Shown: positions 9,424 through 17,926 of the stretch, piece by piece
Numbering within the stretch: the first letter of the stretch is position 1
Layout: every line of letters starts with the position of its first letter
NCBI GenBank assembly: GCA_016717595.1
Contig: JADKFE010000001.1
Location: 62,001 to 126,000 of the forward strand
Reading direction: 5' to 3'
DNA length: 64,000 nucleotides
Source of the DNA: Deltaproteobacteria bacterium
GTDB taxonomy: Bacteria > Myxococcota_A > UBA796 > CAJQPC01
Position numbers and translations under genes: made by a program
The notes under the pieces: model-generated
What the model was told of the DNA's origin: nothing
The model's input: the letters and a program-made list of their open reading frames with translations, nothing else
Databases searched by the model: none

Positions 9424-10665
9424 CTAGGCCGGGGGGAGCACGCCGCGCCGCTCAAGCTGGGTGAGCAGCCGGAACACGACGTCTCGGTGGTCACGCTGCT
9501 CACCAAACCCCAACGCGCGGGCGGGCGCGAGGTCGTAGGTCACATCCCAGGTCACCACCATCGACTGATGCAAAAACAACAGCGGCATGGCCTGGCTCAG
9601 GGGCAGCGGCGGGAGGTTCGCCTTCTCCCGCGCCGCCGCCCAGACACGCTCGGGCTCAGCCACGAGATCGGAGAGCGCCTTCGCGCGTCTGGGCACCTCC
9701 CAGGCCATGCCGTAGCGCTGGGCCAGGGCCGGCCACATCTCCGCCCAGCGCCACGCCGGGCCGTTGCCGACCATCCACGCCTGCCCGGCGGCGGCCGGGG
9801 TCTGCGACGCCCACACCATCTGCGCGCCGATCAGCTCGGCGTCGGCGGCCTCCCAGCGGGCGGCGAAGGCGCGCTCCCCGCCAGGAAACACGAGGGGCAG
9901 GCCCGCCTCCCGCAAGAGCACCGCCCAGGCGCCCAGCGCATTCACGATGCTGTACGGCATGCCCTCGGCGGCGCCGAGGATGAAGTGGGGGCGGTGAATT
10001 GACCAGGTCCAAGGCGTTTTATTGGGCTCCCGGCTCCACAACGAGTCCTCGACGGCGAAGTACCACGAGGGCCCAGGGTGCCGCGGGCTGTCGGCGCGCA
10101 CAGGCTCGGGGTAAGCGGGCCACAGATCCGGGCCGAGGTGAACGCCGCTGAGGCGACCGCCGGTGAGCAGCGCGACGTGGCGCAGGTCTGAGGCGCCCTC
10201 CGCGTGAAGCGTGTCCACGGCGTCGAGGAGCTGCCCGATCATCGCGGCGTTCTGGCCCTCGTCCACCAGCCCCGCGGCCTGGTTGATTCCGCCAAAGTAC
10301 CAAGCCTCGGCGCCCGGGAGACGGCTGAGAATGGGCGAGAAGGGCCGGGCGAGGCGCAGCGCGGTCTGCATCGTGGCGGGGTGAAGCGCCTGCTCGGGCT
10401 GGCCCGCGCCGGGGTGACGGTGCGCCGCGTAGTAGATCACCGTGGGCCGCGCGGCGCGGAGGGCCTCACGCACGCTCGCCGGATCCAGCAGATCCGCCCG
10501 AAGCCCGGTGACCCGGTCGGTGAGCTCAGGATCGACACGGCCGCTGCGCGACAACGCGAACACGGGCTCGGCCGTAGACCCCGCGAGATGGCGAACAAGA
10601 CCGGCCCCGGCGACGCCGCTGGCGCCGATGACGAGGTGGCGGTCGGGGGCTGTGTCGTTCGCCAT
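9424..10665 (-). CDS. NAD(P)-dependent SDR of the PRISE (progesterone 5-beta-reductase / iridoid synthase-like) type
   Basis: 413 residues. The N-terminal Rossmann motif VIGASGVAGAGL is followed by features of the atypical PRISE subgroup: NQAAG after a YFGG strand, the WYFAVEDSLW segment where plant 5-beta-reductases carry the catalytic Tyr, and WSIHRPHFILG with a long hydrophobic pocket helix. Expected reaction: reduction of an activated C=C bond in an enone-type substrate. The natural bacterial substrate is not known. It lies 14 nt after the helicase stop on the same strand, so it is probably co-transcribed with it. Confidence 0.75.
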   Translation of the reverse strand: MANDTAPDRHLVIGASGVAGAGLVRHLAGSTAEPVFALSRSGRVDPELTDRVTGLRADLLDPASVREALRAARPTVIYYAAHRHPGAGQPEQALHPATMQTALRLARPFSPILSRLPGAEAWYFGGINQAAGLVDEGQNAAMIGQLLDAVDTLHAEGASDLRHVALLTGGRLSGVHLGPDLWPAYPEPVRADSPRHPGPSWYFAVEDSLWSREPNKTPWTWSIHRPHFILGAAEGMPYSIVNALGAWAVLLREAGLPLVFPGGERAFAARWEAADAELIGAQMVWASQTPAAAGQAWMVGNGPAWRWAEMWPALAQRYGMAWEVPRRAKALSDLVAEPERVWAAAREKANLPPLPLSQAMPLLFLHQSMVVTWDVTYDLAPARALGFGEQRDHRDVVFRLLTQLERRGVLPPA

Positions 10666-10679
10666 CGGCTCGCTCCGGC

Positions 10680-12848
10680 TCAGTCGATGACCTCGACCTC
10701 GTCCCGGCTCACCCGGGTGATCAGCGCCTTAAACGCCGCCGCGCGGTCGGGGAGCTCGTGGTAGACGTCGCGGAGCTGGCCCACGAGGTCCTTCGCCCGG
10801 CGAAACCCCGAGACGAGCTGCCCGGCGATGTCGGTCTGCGACCAGTACAAGAGCTGCAGCTCTTTGAGCGAGCGCCCCGAGGCCCAGGCGTGGCCAAAGA
10901 GGATCACGTCTGGGTCCCAGGTGGTCGTGAGCCCGGTGATCGCCTCGGCCTTCAACACCGGGGGCGAATACCGCACGTCGTTCACCCGCTTTGCGAGAGA
11001 GCGCAGCTCACCTTGCAGGTTTGTGCGAAGCTGGATGCCCTTGGGCAAAGAGTTGGTCATCGCGCAGAGGATGCCGAAGAGCTGCTCCGGGCTCATGTCC
11101 TCGATCACGCCGCTGAGCACGAGCTCTGTGGAGAAGATCTCCTCGATGCGGAGGTTGCGGAGCACCTTCGCCCCGGCGAGCAGCTCATCGTTCTCGCTGA
11201 GGTAGCCCACCTCAACGAGCATCATCCGCCGGGCCTCGAAGTCCATAAACGCCTTGTGGGCGGCCTCCTCGACGCGGTGCTCCAGGCGGCGCAGCTCTTT
11301 GCGCTGCTTCCGCTGGGCCGGGCGCAGGCCCTCGGCGGGGGGCTGGCTCGGGTCGTCCCCGGCGGCGCGGAGCTGCTCCCGCACCCGCTCGGCCTGGCCC
11401 TCAAGGCCCTTGGCCTGGGCGCGCATCTTGTACGAGAGGAAGCTCCGCTCCACGAGCGCCCGCACCTTGGCGCGGGGGTGGCGCTCCAACAGGCTCACCA
11501 CCGAGTTAAAGCTCAGGTTGAACGAGGAGTTTACGCGCTCAGGCTCGCCGCTGATGTAGCGCTGTAACCACGGCGCGATCTGCCCGAAGTCTTTGAAGTC
11601 GGCCTTGATGACGACGTAGCCCTGGGCGTCCATGCCCCGGCGTCCGGCGCGGCCGGCCTGCTGCAGAAACTCACGCACGGTGAGCGGGTTGGTGCTGCGC
11701 CCGTCAAACTTCACGATGCTGTCCATGGCCACGGAGCGCGCGGGCATGTTGACGCCGAGCGCGAAGGTGGACGTGGTGTACAGCACCATGATCAGCTTAC
11801 GCTCGTAGAGCTCCTCGACCAGGGCCTTGAGCTGAACGTGCAGCCCGGCGTGGTGGAAGGCGACGCCTTTGCGGTAGAGGCCCTCCAGCTCGCCGTCGAC
11901 GACGTCGCGGCCCAAGGTCTCGATGGCCTCGTCGATGCGCGCGTGCAGGGCCGGGCGGTCGTCAAAAGGCAGCAACGAGCGGTTGAGCCGACGGCCCAAG
12001 CTGCGCGCGTACTCTTCAGCCAAGCGGCGGCTGTGCACGAAGTAGAGGTACGGCGCGAGATCCGGCATCAGCATCCGGAAGAGATCGCCGTGGCGGGTCT
12101 CGTCGTCGTCGGGGCGGCCGCGGCGGCGATCTCCGCCGCCCTCCTCACCGCCCTCATCCCGCCGCCGGCGCCGGGGGCCACGCACGTCGCCGCCCATCCG
12201 TTTCCAGCGCTGGAAGCCCTTCTCAAACTCCTTCGGCGACATGAGCCCGTGCTCACGCTCGCCGATGAGCAGCTCCAGAGGCACCGCGCGCTCACGCTCC
12301 TCGATGACGTGAACCGTGCGCCCGCGCACCTCGCTGAGCCAGTCGGCGAACTCCTGCAGGTTCGAGAGCGTGGCCGAGAGCCCCAAGACCTTCACCTCGG
12401 GGGGCAGGTAGATGAGCACCTCCTCCCAGACCGTGCCGCGCTCGCGGTCGTCCAAGAAGTGGATCTCGTCCAAGATCACCGCCGCGAGGTTCGGCGGGGC
12501 GCCGGTCTGGCCGTCTTGCCCGGCGTCCAGGAGCATGTTTCGGAGGATCTCCGTGGTCATCACGAGGCAGGGGGCCTCGCGGTTGATCACCAGATCGCCG
12601 GTGACCAGGCCCACGCGCTCTTCGCCGTGCATGCGGCGATAATCGCGGAACTTCTGGTTGGAGAGCGCCTTCACCGGCGCGGTGTAGATCACCGTGCGGC
12701 CCTCGGCGAGGACCTGGTCTACGACGCTGTCAGCGATGATCGTCTTGCCCGTGCCCGTAGGCGCGGAGACGAGCACGGAGTGCCCATCACGGAGCAGGTT
12801 GATCGCCTGCTCTTGGAAGGGATCTAGGGTGAGCCCACGAAGCTCCAT
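10680..12848 (-). CDS. Ski2/Dob1-like superfamily II RNA helicase
   Basis: 722 residues. Motifs in order: Q-type FQEQAI, Walker A APTGTGKT (about residues 29-36), TAPVKALSNQKF (Ia), Walker B DEIHFLDD, SATLSN (III), then in RecA2 FVHSRR, TSTFALGVNMPA and QQAGRAGRRG (VI). A charged, low-complexity insertion (about residues 224-252, RRRRRDEGGEE and following) sits between the two RecA domains. A Ski2-type C-terminal helical region with coiled-coil segments follows. It probably unwinds structured RNA. The start is the ATG at 12848, which lies 18 nt past the tRNA terminator hairpin. Confidence 0.88.
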   Translation of the reverse strand: MELRGLTLDPFQEQAINLLRDGHSVLVSAPTGTGKTIIADSVVDQVLAEGRTVIYTAPVKALSNQKFRDYRRMHGEERVGLVTGDLVINREAPCLVMTTEILRNMLLDAGQDGQTGAPPNLAAVILDEIHFLDDRERGTVWEEVLIYLPPEVKVLGLSATLSNLQEFADWLSEVRGRTVHVIEERERAVPLELLIGEREHGLMSPKEFEKGFQRWKRMGGDVRGPRRRRRDEGGEEGGGDRRRGRPDDDETRHGDLFRMLMPDLAPYLYFVHSRRLAEEYARSLGRRLNRSLLPFDDRPALHARIDEAIETLGRDVVDGELEGLYRKGVAFHHAGLHVQLKALVEELYERKLIMVLYTTSTFALGVNMPARSVAMDSIVKFDGRSTNPLTVREFLQQAGRAGRRGMDAQGYVVIKADFKDFGQIAPWLQRYISGEPERVNSSFNLSFNSVVSLLERHPRAKVRALVERSFLSYKMRAQAKGLEGQAERVREQLRAAGDDPSQPPAEGLRPAQRKQRKELRRLEHRVEEAAHKAFMDFEARRMMLVEVGYLSENDELLAGAKVLRNLRIEEIFSTELVLSGVIEDMSPEQLFGILCAMTNSLPKGIQLRTNLQGELRSLAKRVNDVRYSPPVLKAEAITGLTTTWDPDVILFGHAWASGRSLKELQLLYWSQTDIAGQLVSGFRRAKDLVGQLRDVYHELPDRAAAFKALITRVSRDEVEVID

Positions 12849-12866
12849 TGACGTCCTGAAGCAAGA

Positions 12867-12896
12867 AGAGCCTCTTCACCGAAGCGAAGAGGCTCT
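12867..12896 (-). terminator. Hairpin terminator after the tRNA cluster
   Basis: A perfect 11-bp inverted repeat (arms 12867-12877 and 12886-12896, 8-nt loop) lies just downstream of the last tRNA-Glu on the minus strand. It is followed by a mixed T-rich stretch rather than a clean T-run, so termination may be partial and some transcription may enter the helicase gene. Confidence 0.7.
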
Positions 12897-12902
12897 CTGA
12901 GA

Positions 12903-12978
12903 TGGTAGTCCCAACGGGAGTCGAACCCGTGTCGCTGCCGTGAGAGGGCAGTGTCCTAGGCCTCTAGACGATGGGACC
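12903..12978 (-). tRNA. tRNA-Glu (anticodon CTC), copy 2
   Basis: 76 nt including an encoded CCA. The acceptor stem pairs GGTCCCA with TGGGACT (one G-U), the D-arm reads TCGTCTAGAGGCC as in other bacterial tRNA-Glu, the anticodon loop is CCTCTCA (CTC, reads GAG) and the T-loop is TTCGACT. Identical to the copy at 13002-13077. Confidence 0.96.
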
Positions 12979-13001
12979 AAGGTGTCGAAGTCCATCCCAA
13001 G

Positions 13002-13077
13002 TGGTAGTCCCAACGGGAGTCGAACCCGTGTCGCTGCCGTGAGAGGGCAGTGTCCTAGGCCTCTAGACGATGGGACC
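13002..13077 (-). tRNA. tRNA-Glu (anticodon CTC), copy 1
   Basis: Same 76-nt sequence and CCA end as the copy at 12903-12978, separated from it by 23 nt. The duplication fits the very high use of GAG codons in this GC-rich genome (inference). Confidence 0.96.
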
Positions 13078-13117
13078 AGAGACCACTTGAGCGGATGAAG
13101 TGATGAGAAGTAGAGGG

Positions 13118-13193
13118 TGGTTGGGGCGCCAGGGCTCGAACCTGGAACCTACGGGGCCAGAACCCGTCGCGCTACCAATTACGCTACGCCCCA
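13118..13193 (-). tRNA. tRNA-Gln (anticodon CTG)
   Basis: 76 nt with an encoded CCA. Acceptor TGGGGCG pairs with CGCCCCA, the anticodon loop is TTCTGGC (CTG, reads CAG) and the T-loop is TTCGAGC. It begins TGGGGC, as is typical for bacterial tRNA-Gln. First gene of the minus-strand Gln-Glu-Glu cluster. Confidence 0.96.
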
Positions 13194-13230
13194 CCGGGCG
13201 GCCTGTAGTTATCGGCGGGGCCCAGAGATG

Positions 13231-13647
13231 TCAAGTGGGCTTGGATCCCAAAGGGGCATCTTGGGGAGGAGCTTGGCTTGGGTCGGGGGCCTCCGTGGGC
13301 TCGCTCCACAGCGTACGAGCGGCCTCCAACGCCGTTCGTACATCCTGAGAGCGGGCGAGATCCGCCTCCACGAAGGCCAAGCCCTCCAGCAGCCAGGGGG
13401 CGAGGCCCGGCTGGCTCAAGGCGTAGAAGACGTGCCGCCCGTCGCGGCGATCGCGGACGATGTGGTGGCTCCGCAAGAGCGCGAGGTGCTGGGACACCCG
13501 CGAGTGGCTCACCTGGAGCACCTCAGCGAGGAAGTTGACGTCGTGCTCGCCCGCGCGCAGCTCCTCGACGATCCGCACGCGGTGCGGATGGGCGAGGGCG
13601 CTGAGCAGCTCAGCGAGCTCTTGGGTCGCGACGATTCGTGCAGCCAT
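13231..13647 (-). CDS. ArsR/SmtB-family winged-helix repressor
   Basis: 138 residues from the ATG at 13647. The longer frame to 13683 starts inside an AT-rich promoter-like stretch, so I reject it. Core: LLSALAHPHRVRIVEEL, the recognition helix VSHSRVSQHLALLRSHHIV, then the wing RRDGRHVFYAL. There is no classical CxC metal site, so the signal is probably not arsenic; related non-metal or redox-sensing ArsR proteins exist. The Pro-rich C-terminal tail is extra. It may autoregulate through the AT-rich dyad in front of it. Confidence 0.85.
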   Translation of the reverse strand: MAARIVATQELAELLSALAHPHRVRIVEELRAGEHDVNFLAEVLQVSHSRVSQHLALLRSHHIVRDRRDGRHVFYALSQPGLAPWLLEGLAFVEADLARSQDVRTALEAARTLWSEPTEAPDPSQAPPQDAPLGSKPT

Positions 13648-13651
13648 GTTC

Positions 13652-13669
13652 TTATATTTGCATATATGA
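13652..13669. promoter_or_regulatory. AT-rich imperfect dyad, candidate ArsR operator
   Basis: TTATATTTGCATATATGA, centred on TGCA, is immediately upstream of the ArsR start. It is strikingly AT-rich in an otherwise very GC-rich window and has partial dyad symmetry, as ArsR/SmtB operators often do. It could also contain the -10 element. Confidence 0.4.
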
Positions 13670-13707
13670 AGGCGAAGCGCCACCGCCGAGCTTGAACGGG
13701 GCCACGA

Positions 13708-14229
13708 TCAGCCGGTCTGGTTTGGCAGGTGATCGAGCTTGAGGCCGAAGGGCAAGAGCTGGACGTTCAGCGCCGTGATCGCGTCGTGCTCGGCGTCTTT
13801 GGCCTTGTTGTGCCGCTCGGCGGCGAGCTCAAAGGCCTCGACATCCCCGCCGGACCAGGCCTTAAACATCGCCTCATACGCCGCGGCACGATCGGCCCAG
13901 GCCCCAGCGAGGGCGGCGTGGGGCTCTGCGAGCGCGCCCTCGGCGACCACGGCCGCGGCGTCGGCGGCGAGCTCCTTCGCCGGGGGCAAGATCGCCTGCT
14001 CAAAGCGGCGGCCGAGGTCGTCTTCAGGGAGCGGCGCGCGCTTTACCGCGGCGGCGAACTCTAAGAAGGCTTGGGCCAACGCCGCGTTTTTACGAAGCGG
14101 CGCCACCATCGCCGCGCAGTAACGCTCCGCTTGGTCGTGGGCGTCTTCCCCCACACAAGCCGTAGCGACGGTGAGGGAGAGCCCAGCGAGGAGGCCCAGA
14201 AGATCGCGGCGGGAGAGGGGCGTTTGCAT
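13708..14229 (-). CDS. Tat-type lipoprotein, unknown function
   Basis: 173 residues from the ATG at 14227-14229; the open frame continues upstream to 14862 but that part is antisense shadow of other genes. The signal peptide has a twin-arginine-like SRRDLLGLLAG and ends in the lipobox VATAC (Cys25), suggesting Tat export and lipidation. The mature protein is helical and rich in Ala/Glu, with a second cysteine in ERYCAAM. No family recognised. It lies upstream of the ArsR gene on the same strand, and 151 nt from the divergent radical-SAM-like gene. Confidence 0.7.
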   Translation of the reverse strand: MQTPLSRRDLLGLLAGLSLTVATACVGEDAHDQAERYCAAMVAPLRKNAALAQAFLEFAAAVKRAPLPEDDLGRRFEQAILPPAKELAADAAAVVAEGALAEPHAALAGAWADRAAAYEAMFKAWSGGDVEAFELAAERHNKAKDAEHDAITALNVQLLPFGLKLDHLPNQTG

Positions 14230-14380
14230 CGGCCCACAAGCATAGCCAAACCCGCTGGGCCCGGCCAGGGCCCTCGCCTCGACGTGATCCAGGCCTCCTG
14301 CGGCTTTCCTGCGAGCCCGGACTCGGGTAGCCTGTCCACGGCGAGCAGCCCCCGCTCGCCCCGCGCGGCTGGAGGCCCCT

Positions 14381-15298
14381 GTGAAGTCCCTGGAGCAGCT
14401 CCTCATCCAAGCCCGTTCGGCGGTACGGGCCGCCCAAGCGCGCGTTCCGGGCTTGACCCCGCGCCCCACCCGCCTCGTGCTGCGGCTCAACGACCTGCAC
14501 CTGGGCCCCAACCTCTTGAGGGCCACGGGCGCGCCGCTCAAAGAGAAGGAGTGGCGCGACACGATCGTCCGTTTTGAGCGCTGGTTAGGCCCCCTTCGCC
14601 TGACGATCGCCGGGGGAGAGCCCGCGCAGAGCGGCCTGCTCCCGGCGCTGGTGCGGTTCGGCAACCGCCTGGAGTGCCCCACCCACGTCGTCACCGGCGG
14701 GCCGATCTCCCCAGAGCAGGCCGAGGCGATGGTGGACTGGGGGCTCAGCGCCGTCACCGTGCTCGTCGGCGGCATCGACGAGGTCTCCCACCGGGCGGCG
14801 GTCGGCACTCGCCTTGACGAGGCCGTCGCCACGGTCGAGGCGTTTCGTGAGGCCCGGGCCAAACGAAAGCGGCCGCTGGGGCTCTACGTCTGCGTGCCGC
14901 TCACCGACGCCAACACCGGCGGGGCAGGGGCCGTCGCCGGCTGGGCGCGGCAGGCGGGCGCGGACGGCGTGTTGGCCACGGTGCCGCTGGGCGCCGAGCC
15001 CCCCAAAGGTGGCCTGGAGGCCGTCGAGGCCCTGGGTCGTGACAACCTCACCCCGGATCACCTGCGCCGCTGGCTCGGCGGGGAGCGGTCCCGGGTTGGC
15101 GGCGGGTTTCGCGCGGAGCTGCTCTCCGACGGCACCTTGATCGTGTCCTCCTGCGCGCGGCCCTTGGGCAACGTCCGTGACGCCGAGCCCGAGGCCCTGT
15201 GGTCCGCTGGGGCGGCCACCCTCAAGGAGCTTCGTGACCACCCGCGCCCGTGGGACGAGGTCGAGCTCGTGCCCGAGCGCCTGCGCTCCCGTCGCTAG
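14381..15298 (+). CDS. Radical-SAM/SPASM-like protein lacking the FeS cysteines
   Basis: 305 residues, GTG start with GGAGG 5 nt upstream. The sequence follows a radical SAM TIM-barrel pattern (strand RLVLRLNDLHLGPN, then LRLTIAGGEPAQSG where GGEP is the SAM-binding motif, then VVTGG, VTVLVGG, LYVCVPLT). The CxxxCxxC loop is replaced by NDLHLGPN with no cysteine. The end DGTLIVSSCARPLGNVRD and EALW resembles a SPASM region, with one Cys. It probably does not bind a 4Fe-4S cluster and may have a non-catalytic or binding role (inference). Lies 81 nt before the DUF177 gene. Confidence 0.65.
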   Translation: MKSLEQLLIQARSAVRAAQARVPGLTPRPTRLVLRLNDLHLGPNLLRATGAPLKEKEWRDTIVRFERWLGPLRLTIAGGEPAQSGLLPALVRFGNRLECPTHVVTGGPISPEQAEAMVDWGLSAVTVLVGGIDEVSHRAAVGTRLDEAVATVEAFREARAKRKRPLGLYVCVPLTDANTGGAGAVAGWARQAGADGVLATVPLGAEPPKGGLEAVEALGRDNLTPDHLRRWLGGERSRVGGGFRAELLSDGTLIVSSCARPLGNVRDAEPEALWSAGAATLKELRDHPRPWDEVELVPERLRSRR

Positions 15299-15379
15299 GC
15301 CAAGCCCGGAGAATGTTTGCCAGGGCCCGCTCCGCACGCTAAAGGGCGAGCTTTCCTGCCTCCGGCGACGCACCCGCTC

Positions 15380-15904
15380 ATGCTGCTGAACATCGAGAAG
15401 ATCCCCGACGAGGGGCTGAACATCACCTTCGACGACGTGGAGCCCTGGGTGATCCAGGCCGCCCAGGTCGGGCTTGAAGGCAAAGTTCTGCGCATCGACG
15501 GTGAGCTAGAGGTGCACCGAAAGGGGCAGCTCATCGAGGTCACCGGAGCGCTGCACGCCGAGCTGTCGCGCGCCTGCGACCGCTGCAGCGAAGATCTCCC
15601 GTTCCGCCTCGGCGGGCCGGTCAACCTGTCCTATGTTCCCTTCGACGACGCGGCCCCCGAGGAGCGTGAGCTCCAAGAAGGGGATCTCGACGTCGGCTTC
15701 TACACCGGCTCAACGGTCGATCTCGCGGCGGTGGTGAGCGAGCACTTTGCGCTCTCCCTGCCCACGCGGTTAACCTGTGAGGCCGAAGGGTTCGCCCTGC
15801 CCGCGTGCGTCCGGCCCGCGTCGGCAAAAGCGTCCCAAACCCAAGACTCATTCCCTGTCGATTCACGCTTCGCGGTGCTCAAGCACCTCAAGCTTGAAAA
15901 CTAG
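15380..15904 (+). CDS. yceD: DUF177 (YceD) family protein
   Basis: 174 residues from the ATG at 15380. It has the DUF177 pattern: an N-terminal beta part, the cysteine pair RACDRCSEDL in the middle, a more degenerate second cysteine pair (LTCEAEGFALPAC) and the C-terminal signature DSRFAVLKHLK. In bacteria this gene lies directly before rpmF, as here, and its product is linked to 23S rRNA processing or ribosome assembly. It is the first gene of the housekeeping superoperon. Confidence 0.88.
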   Translation: MLLNIEKIPDEGLNITFDDVEPWVIQAAQVGLEGKVLRIDGELEVHRKGQLIEVTGALHAELSRACDRCSEDLPFRLGGPVNLSYVPFDDAAPEERELQEGDLDVGFYTGSTVDLAAVVSEHFALSLPTRLTCEAEGFALPACVRPASAKASQTQDSFPVDSRFAVLKHLKLEN

Positions 15905-15919
15905 GATCCGGAGGCTGTT

Positions 15920-16105
15920 GTGGCTGTCCCGAAGAAGCGTACCTCGATCATGCGCAAGAACATGCGCCGCGCCCATGACTTCCTCGTCGCTACGGCGGCG
16001 GTGGAGGCTTGCCCCTCCTGCGGCGAGCTCAAGCTCCGCCATCGCGTCTGCGAGGCCTGCGGCTCGTACCGTGGTCGTCAGGTCATCGAGATCCGCGAAG
16101 ACTGA
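15920..16105 (+). CDS. rpmF: 50S ribosomal protein L32
   Basis: 61 residues. N-terminus MAVPKKRTSIMRKNMRRAHD is the classic L32 start and the zinc ribbon is intact (CPSCGE and CEACGS). GTG start with CCGGAGG upstream. Component of the large ribosomal subunit. Lies between the DUF177 and plsX genes, the usual arrangement. Confidence 0.97.
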   Translation: MAVPKKRTSIMRKNMRRAHDFLVATAAVEACPSCGELKLRHRVCEACGSYRGRQVIEIRED

Positions 16106-16127
16106 GCGTCCTGCTCCCGCGCACTCC

Positions 16128-17010
16128 ATGCCCCGTCGCCCTTGATGTGATGGGTGGTGACGACGCTCCCAGCGCGCCGATGGCGGCGGCTCGGGGCGTC
16201 GTCTCGCCGTTGGCCCTTTTTGGGGTCGAGGCCTTGGTGCGCCCGCTGTTGGGGGCTAGCCCCCACCACGTTCATCACGCCCCCGAGGTGGTGTTGATGG
16301 ACGACTCCGCGGCCGCCGCGCTGCGAGAGAAGCCCCGCTCGTCCATTCGCCTGGGCATGGAGGCCCTCGCCCGAGCTGAGGTGAGCGCCTTCGTCACCTG
16401 TGGCCACTCCGGCGCGGCCATGGCCGCCGCGGTGCATTGCCTGGGCACCTTTGAGGGGGTTCACCGCCCAGCCTTGGTGAGCGCCTTGCCCCGGGCCGAT
16501 GGCGGCGCCCTGGTCGTCCTCGATCTCGGCGCCAGCGTCGATTGCCGCCCAGATCAGCTCGCCACCTTCGCCCGGCTGGGGGAGGCCTACGCGCGCTGCG
16601 CCTTGGGTGTGGCGGCGCCTCGGGTGGGCCTGCTCTCCAACGGTGAGGAGCGCAGCAAAGGCAACGCCCAGGTGAAGGCGGCGCTGCCGCTGCTCGACGC
16701 CTTGCCGATCCGGTTTGTCGGTCCCGTGGAGCCCCACGACGCCTTCGCCGGAGCCGTCGATGTGCTCGTCTGCGACGGCTTTGTCGGCAACGTGCTGCTC
16801 AAGACGGTCGAGGCGGCGCTCCTGCTGGGAGACCGTCCCCGCGCCCGGCCTCTGGGCGGCGCCATCTTGCTCGGCGTGCGTGGCGTCGTCGTGATCGGGC
16901 ATGGCCGCGCCACCCCGGATGACCTCCGCGCGGCGGTGTTGCTGGCGGAGAAGGTCGCGGCGAGCGGCCTCATCTCGACGCTGCGCGCCGCGTTCGCGCC
17001 CAGCGCGTGA
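16128..17010 (+). CDS. plsX: Phosphate acyltransferase PlsX, start disrupted by one extra base
   Basis: Acyl-ACP:phosphate transacylase of phospholipid synthesis. Motifs: DVMGGDDAPSAP, FVTCGHSGAAM, VVLDLGASVDCRP, RVGLLSNGEERSKGN, DVLVCDGFVGNVLLKT, VVVIGHG. The ATG at 16128 is out of frame with the body; deleting one C from the C4 run at 16131-16134 gives the normal start MPVALDVMGGD. As written, the only in-frame options are a CTG at 16111 or a late GTG/ATG at 16147/16150 that cuts off the first strand. At about 294 residues it is shorter than most PlsX (about 330-350), mainly in the C-terminal half. Confidence 0.85.
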
Positions 17011-17594
17011 AGTCTTTTGAGGCGTTGGCCCGCCGGGGCCTCGGCTTACGCCTGATCGGCTTTGATGACGGCCCCTTCACGCGCGCCCCCGAGGCGCGGG
17101 TGCCGGTGAGCGGGGTGGTCTGCCGCGACGTACGTTTTGAGGGCATGGTCTTCACCTGGGCCACCCGAGACGGAGACGACGCCACAGACGTGATCGTGAG
17201 CGCCCTCTTGGGGAGCCGATTTCACGCCCAGGTTCATGGGGTGCTCCTCGACGGCCTCACCATGGGCGGCTTCAACGTCATCGACCTTGAGGCGCTCGCG
17301 GAGCGTGTCCAGCGGCCCTGCGTCGCGGTGATGCGCCGCCCGCCGGATCTTGAGGCCGTGCGCCGCGCGCTCACCCGGCTCCCCGACGCGGAGACCCGCC
17401 TGTCGCGCCTCTCCCGCGCCGGTCCGATCCACCAAGAGGGCGGCTTTATCTTTCAGGTCATCGGCGAGGCGCCCGCCGCGGTGGGGCGCGCCTTGGCCCA
17501 GGTGACAGACCGCGGCCAGGTGCCCGAGCCCCTGCGCCTCGCCCACCTCATCAACGGCGCCGTGATGACAGGGGAGAGCGGGCGACGCGCTTGA
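17007..17594 (+). CDS. DUF99 family protein (endonuclease V-like fold)
   Basis: 195 residues, GTG start overlapping the plsX stop (GTGA). Features of DUF99: LRLIGFDDGPF (first strand with the Asp pair), VVCRDVRFEGMVF, GVLLDGLTMGGFNVID and RPCVAVMRRPP. The family is most common in archaea and related by fold to endonuclease V, but its activity is unproven. Its position between plsX and acpP, where fabH, fabD and fabG normally sit, is unusual. It may be a horizontally acquired or lineage-specific replacement in the operon. Confidence 0.75.
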   Translation: MKSFEALARRGLGLRLIGFDDGPFTRAPEARVPVSGVVCRDVRFEGMVFTWATRDGDDATDVIVSALLGSRFHAQVHGVLLDGLTMGGFNVIDLEALAERVQRPCVAVMRRPPDLEAVRRALTRLPDAETRLSRLSRAGPIHQEGGFIFQVIGEAPAAVGRALAQVTDRGQVPEPLRLAHLINGAVMTGESGRRA

Positions 17595-17680
17595 CGTTTG
17601 TGGCCAGAGTCGGGCCTTGCCAGGAGGCGCGCGTAAGATAAATGAGGGCGGCGAACCAACCCTGCTCTGGTGGAGGCCGC

Positions 17681-17926
17681 GTGGCCGAGAAAGACCCAAT
17701 CGTCGAGAAGGTGACGGATCTGATCGCGGAGTACCTCGGTGTAGACCGTGAAGAGGTCGTCCCTCGCGCCGCGTTCATCGACGATCTGAGCGCGGACTCT
17801 CTCGACATCGTTGAGCTCGTCATGGCGCTTGAGAAAGAGTTCAACGTCGAGATCAGCGACGAAGACGCCGAGCGGATCAGCACCGTTCAAGACGCCATCG
17901 ACTACGTTCGTGGGCACTCGAAGTAA
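17681..17926 (+). CDS. acpP: Acyl carrier protein
   Basis: 81 residues from the GTG at 17681, chosen over the upstream ATG at 17642 because TGGAGG lies 5 nt before it and the protein then has the normal ACP length. The 4'-phosphopantetheine attachment site is Ser40 in the DSLD motif, with the acidic helix II DIVELVMALEKEFNVEI. It carries growing acyl chains for fatty acid synthesis and acyl groups for PlsX. 151 nt with no recognisable feature separate it from fabF. Confidence 0.95.
   Translation: MAEKDPIVEKVTDLIAEYLGVDREEVVPRAAFIDDLSADSLDIVELVMALEKEFNVEISDEDAERISTVQDAIDYVRGHSK

Noticed and set aside
17642..17926. Acyl carrier protein starting at the ATG 17642
   Set aside because: The first 13 residues are atypical and the GTG 17681 has a strong Shine-Dalgarno sequence and gives normal ACP length.
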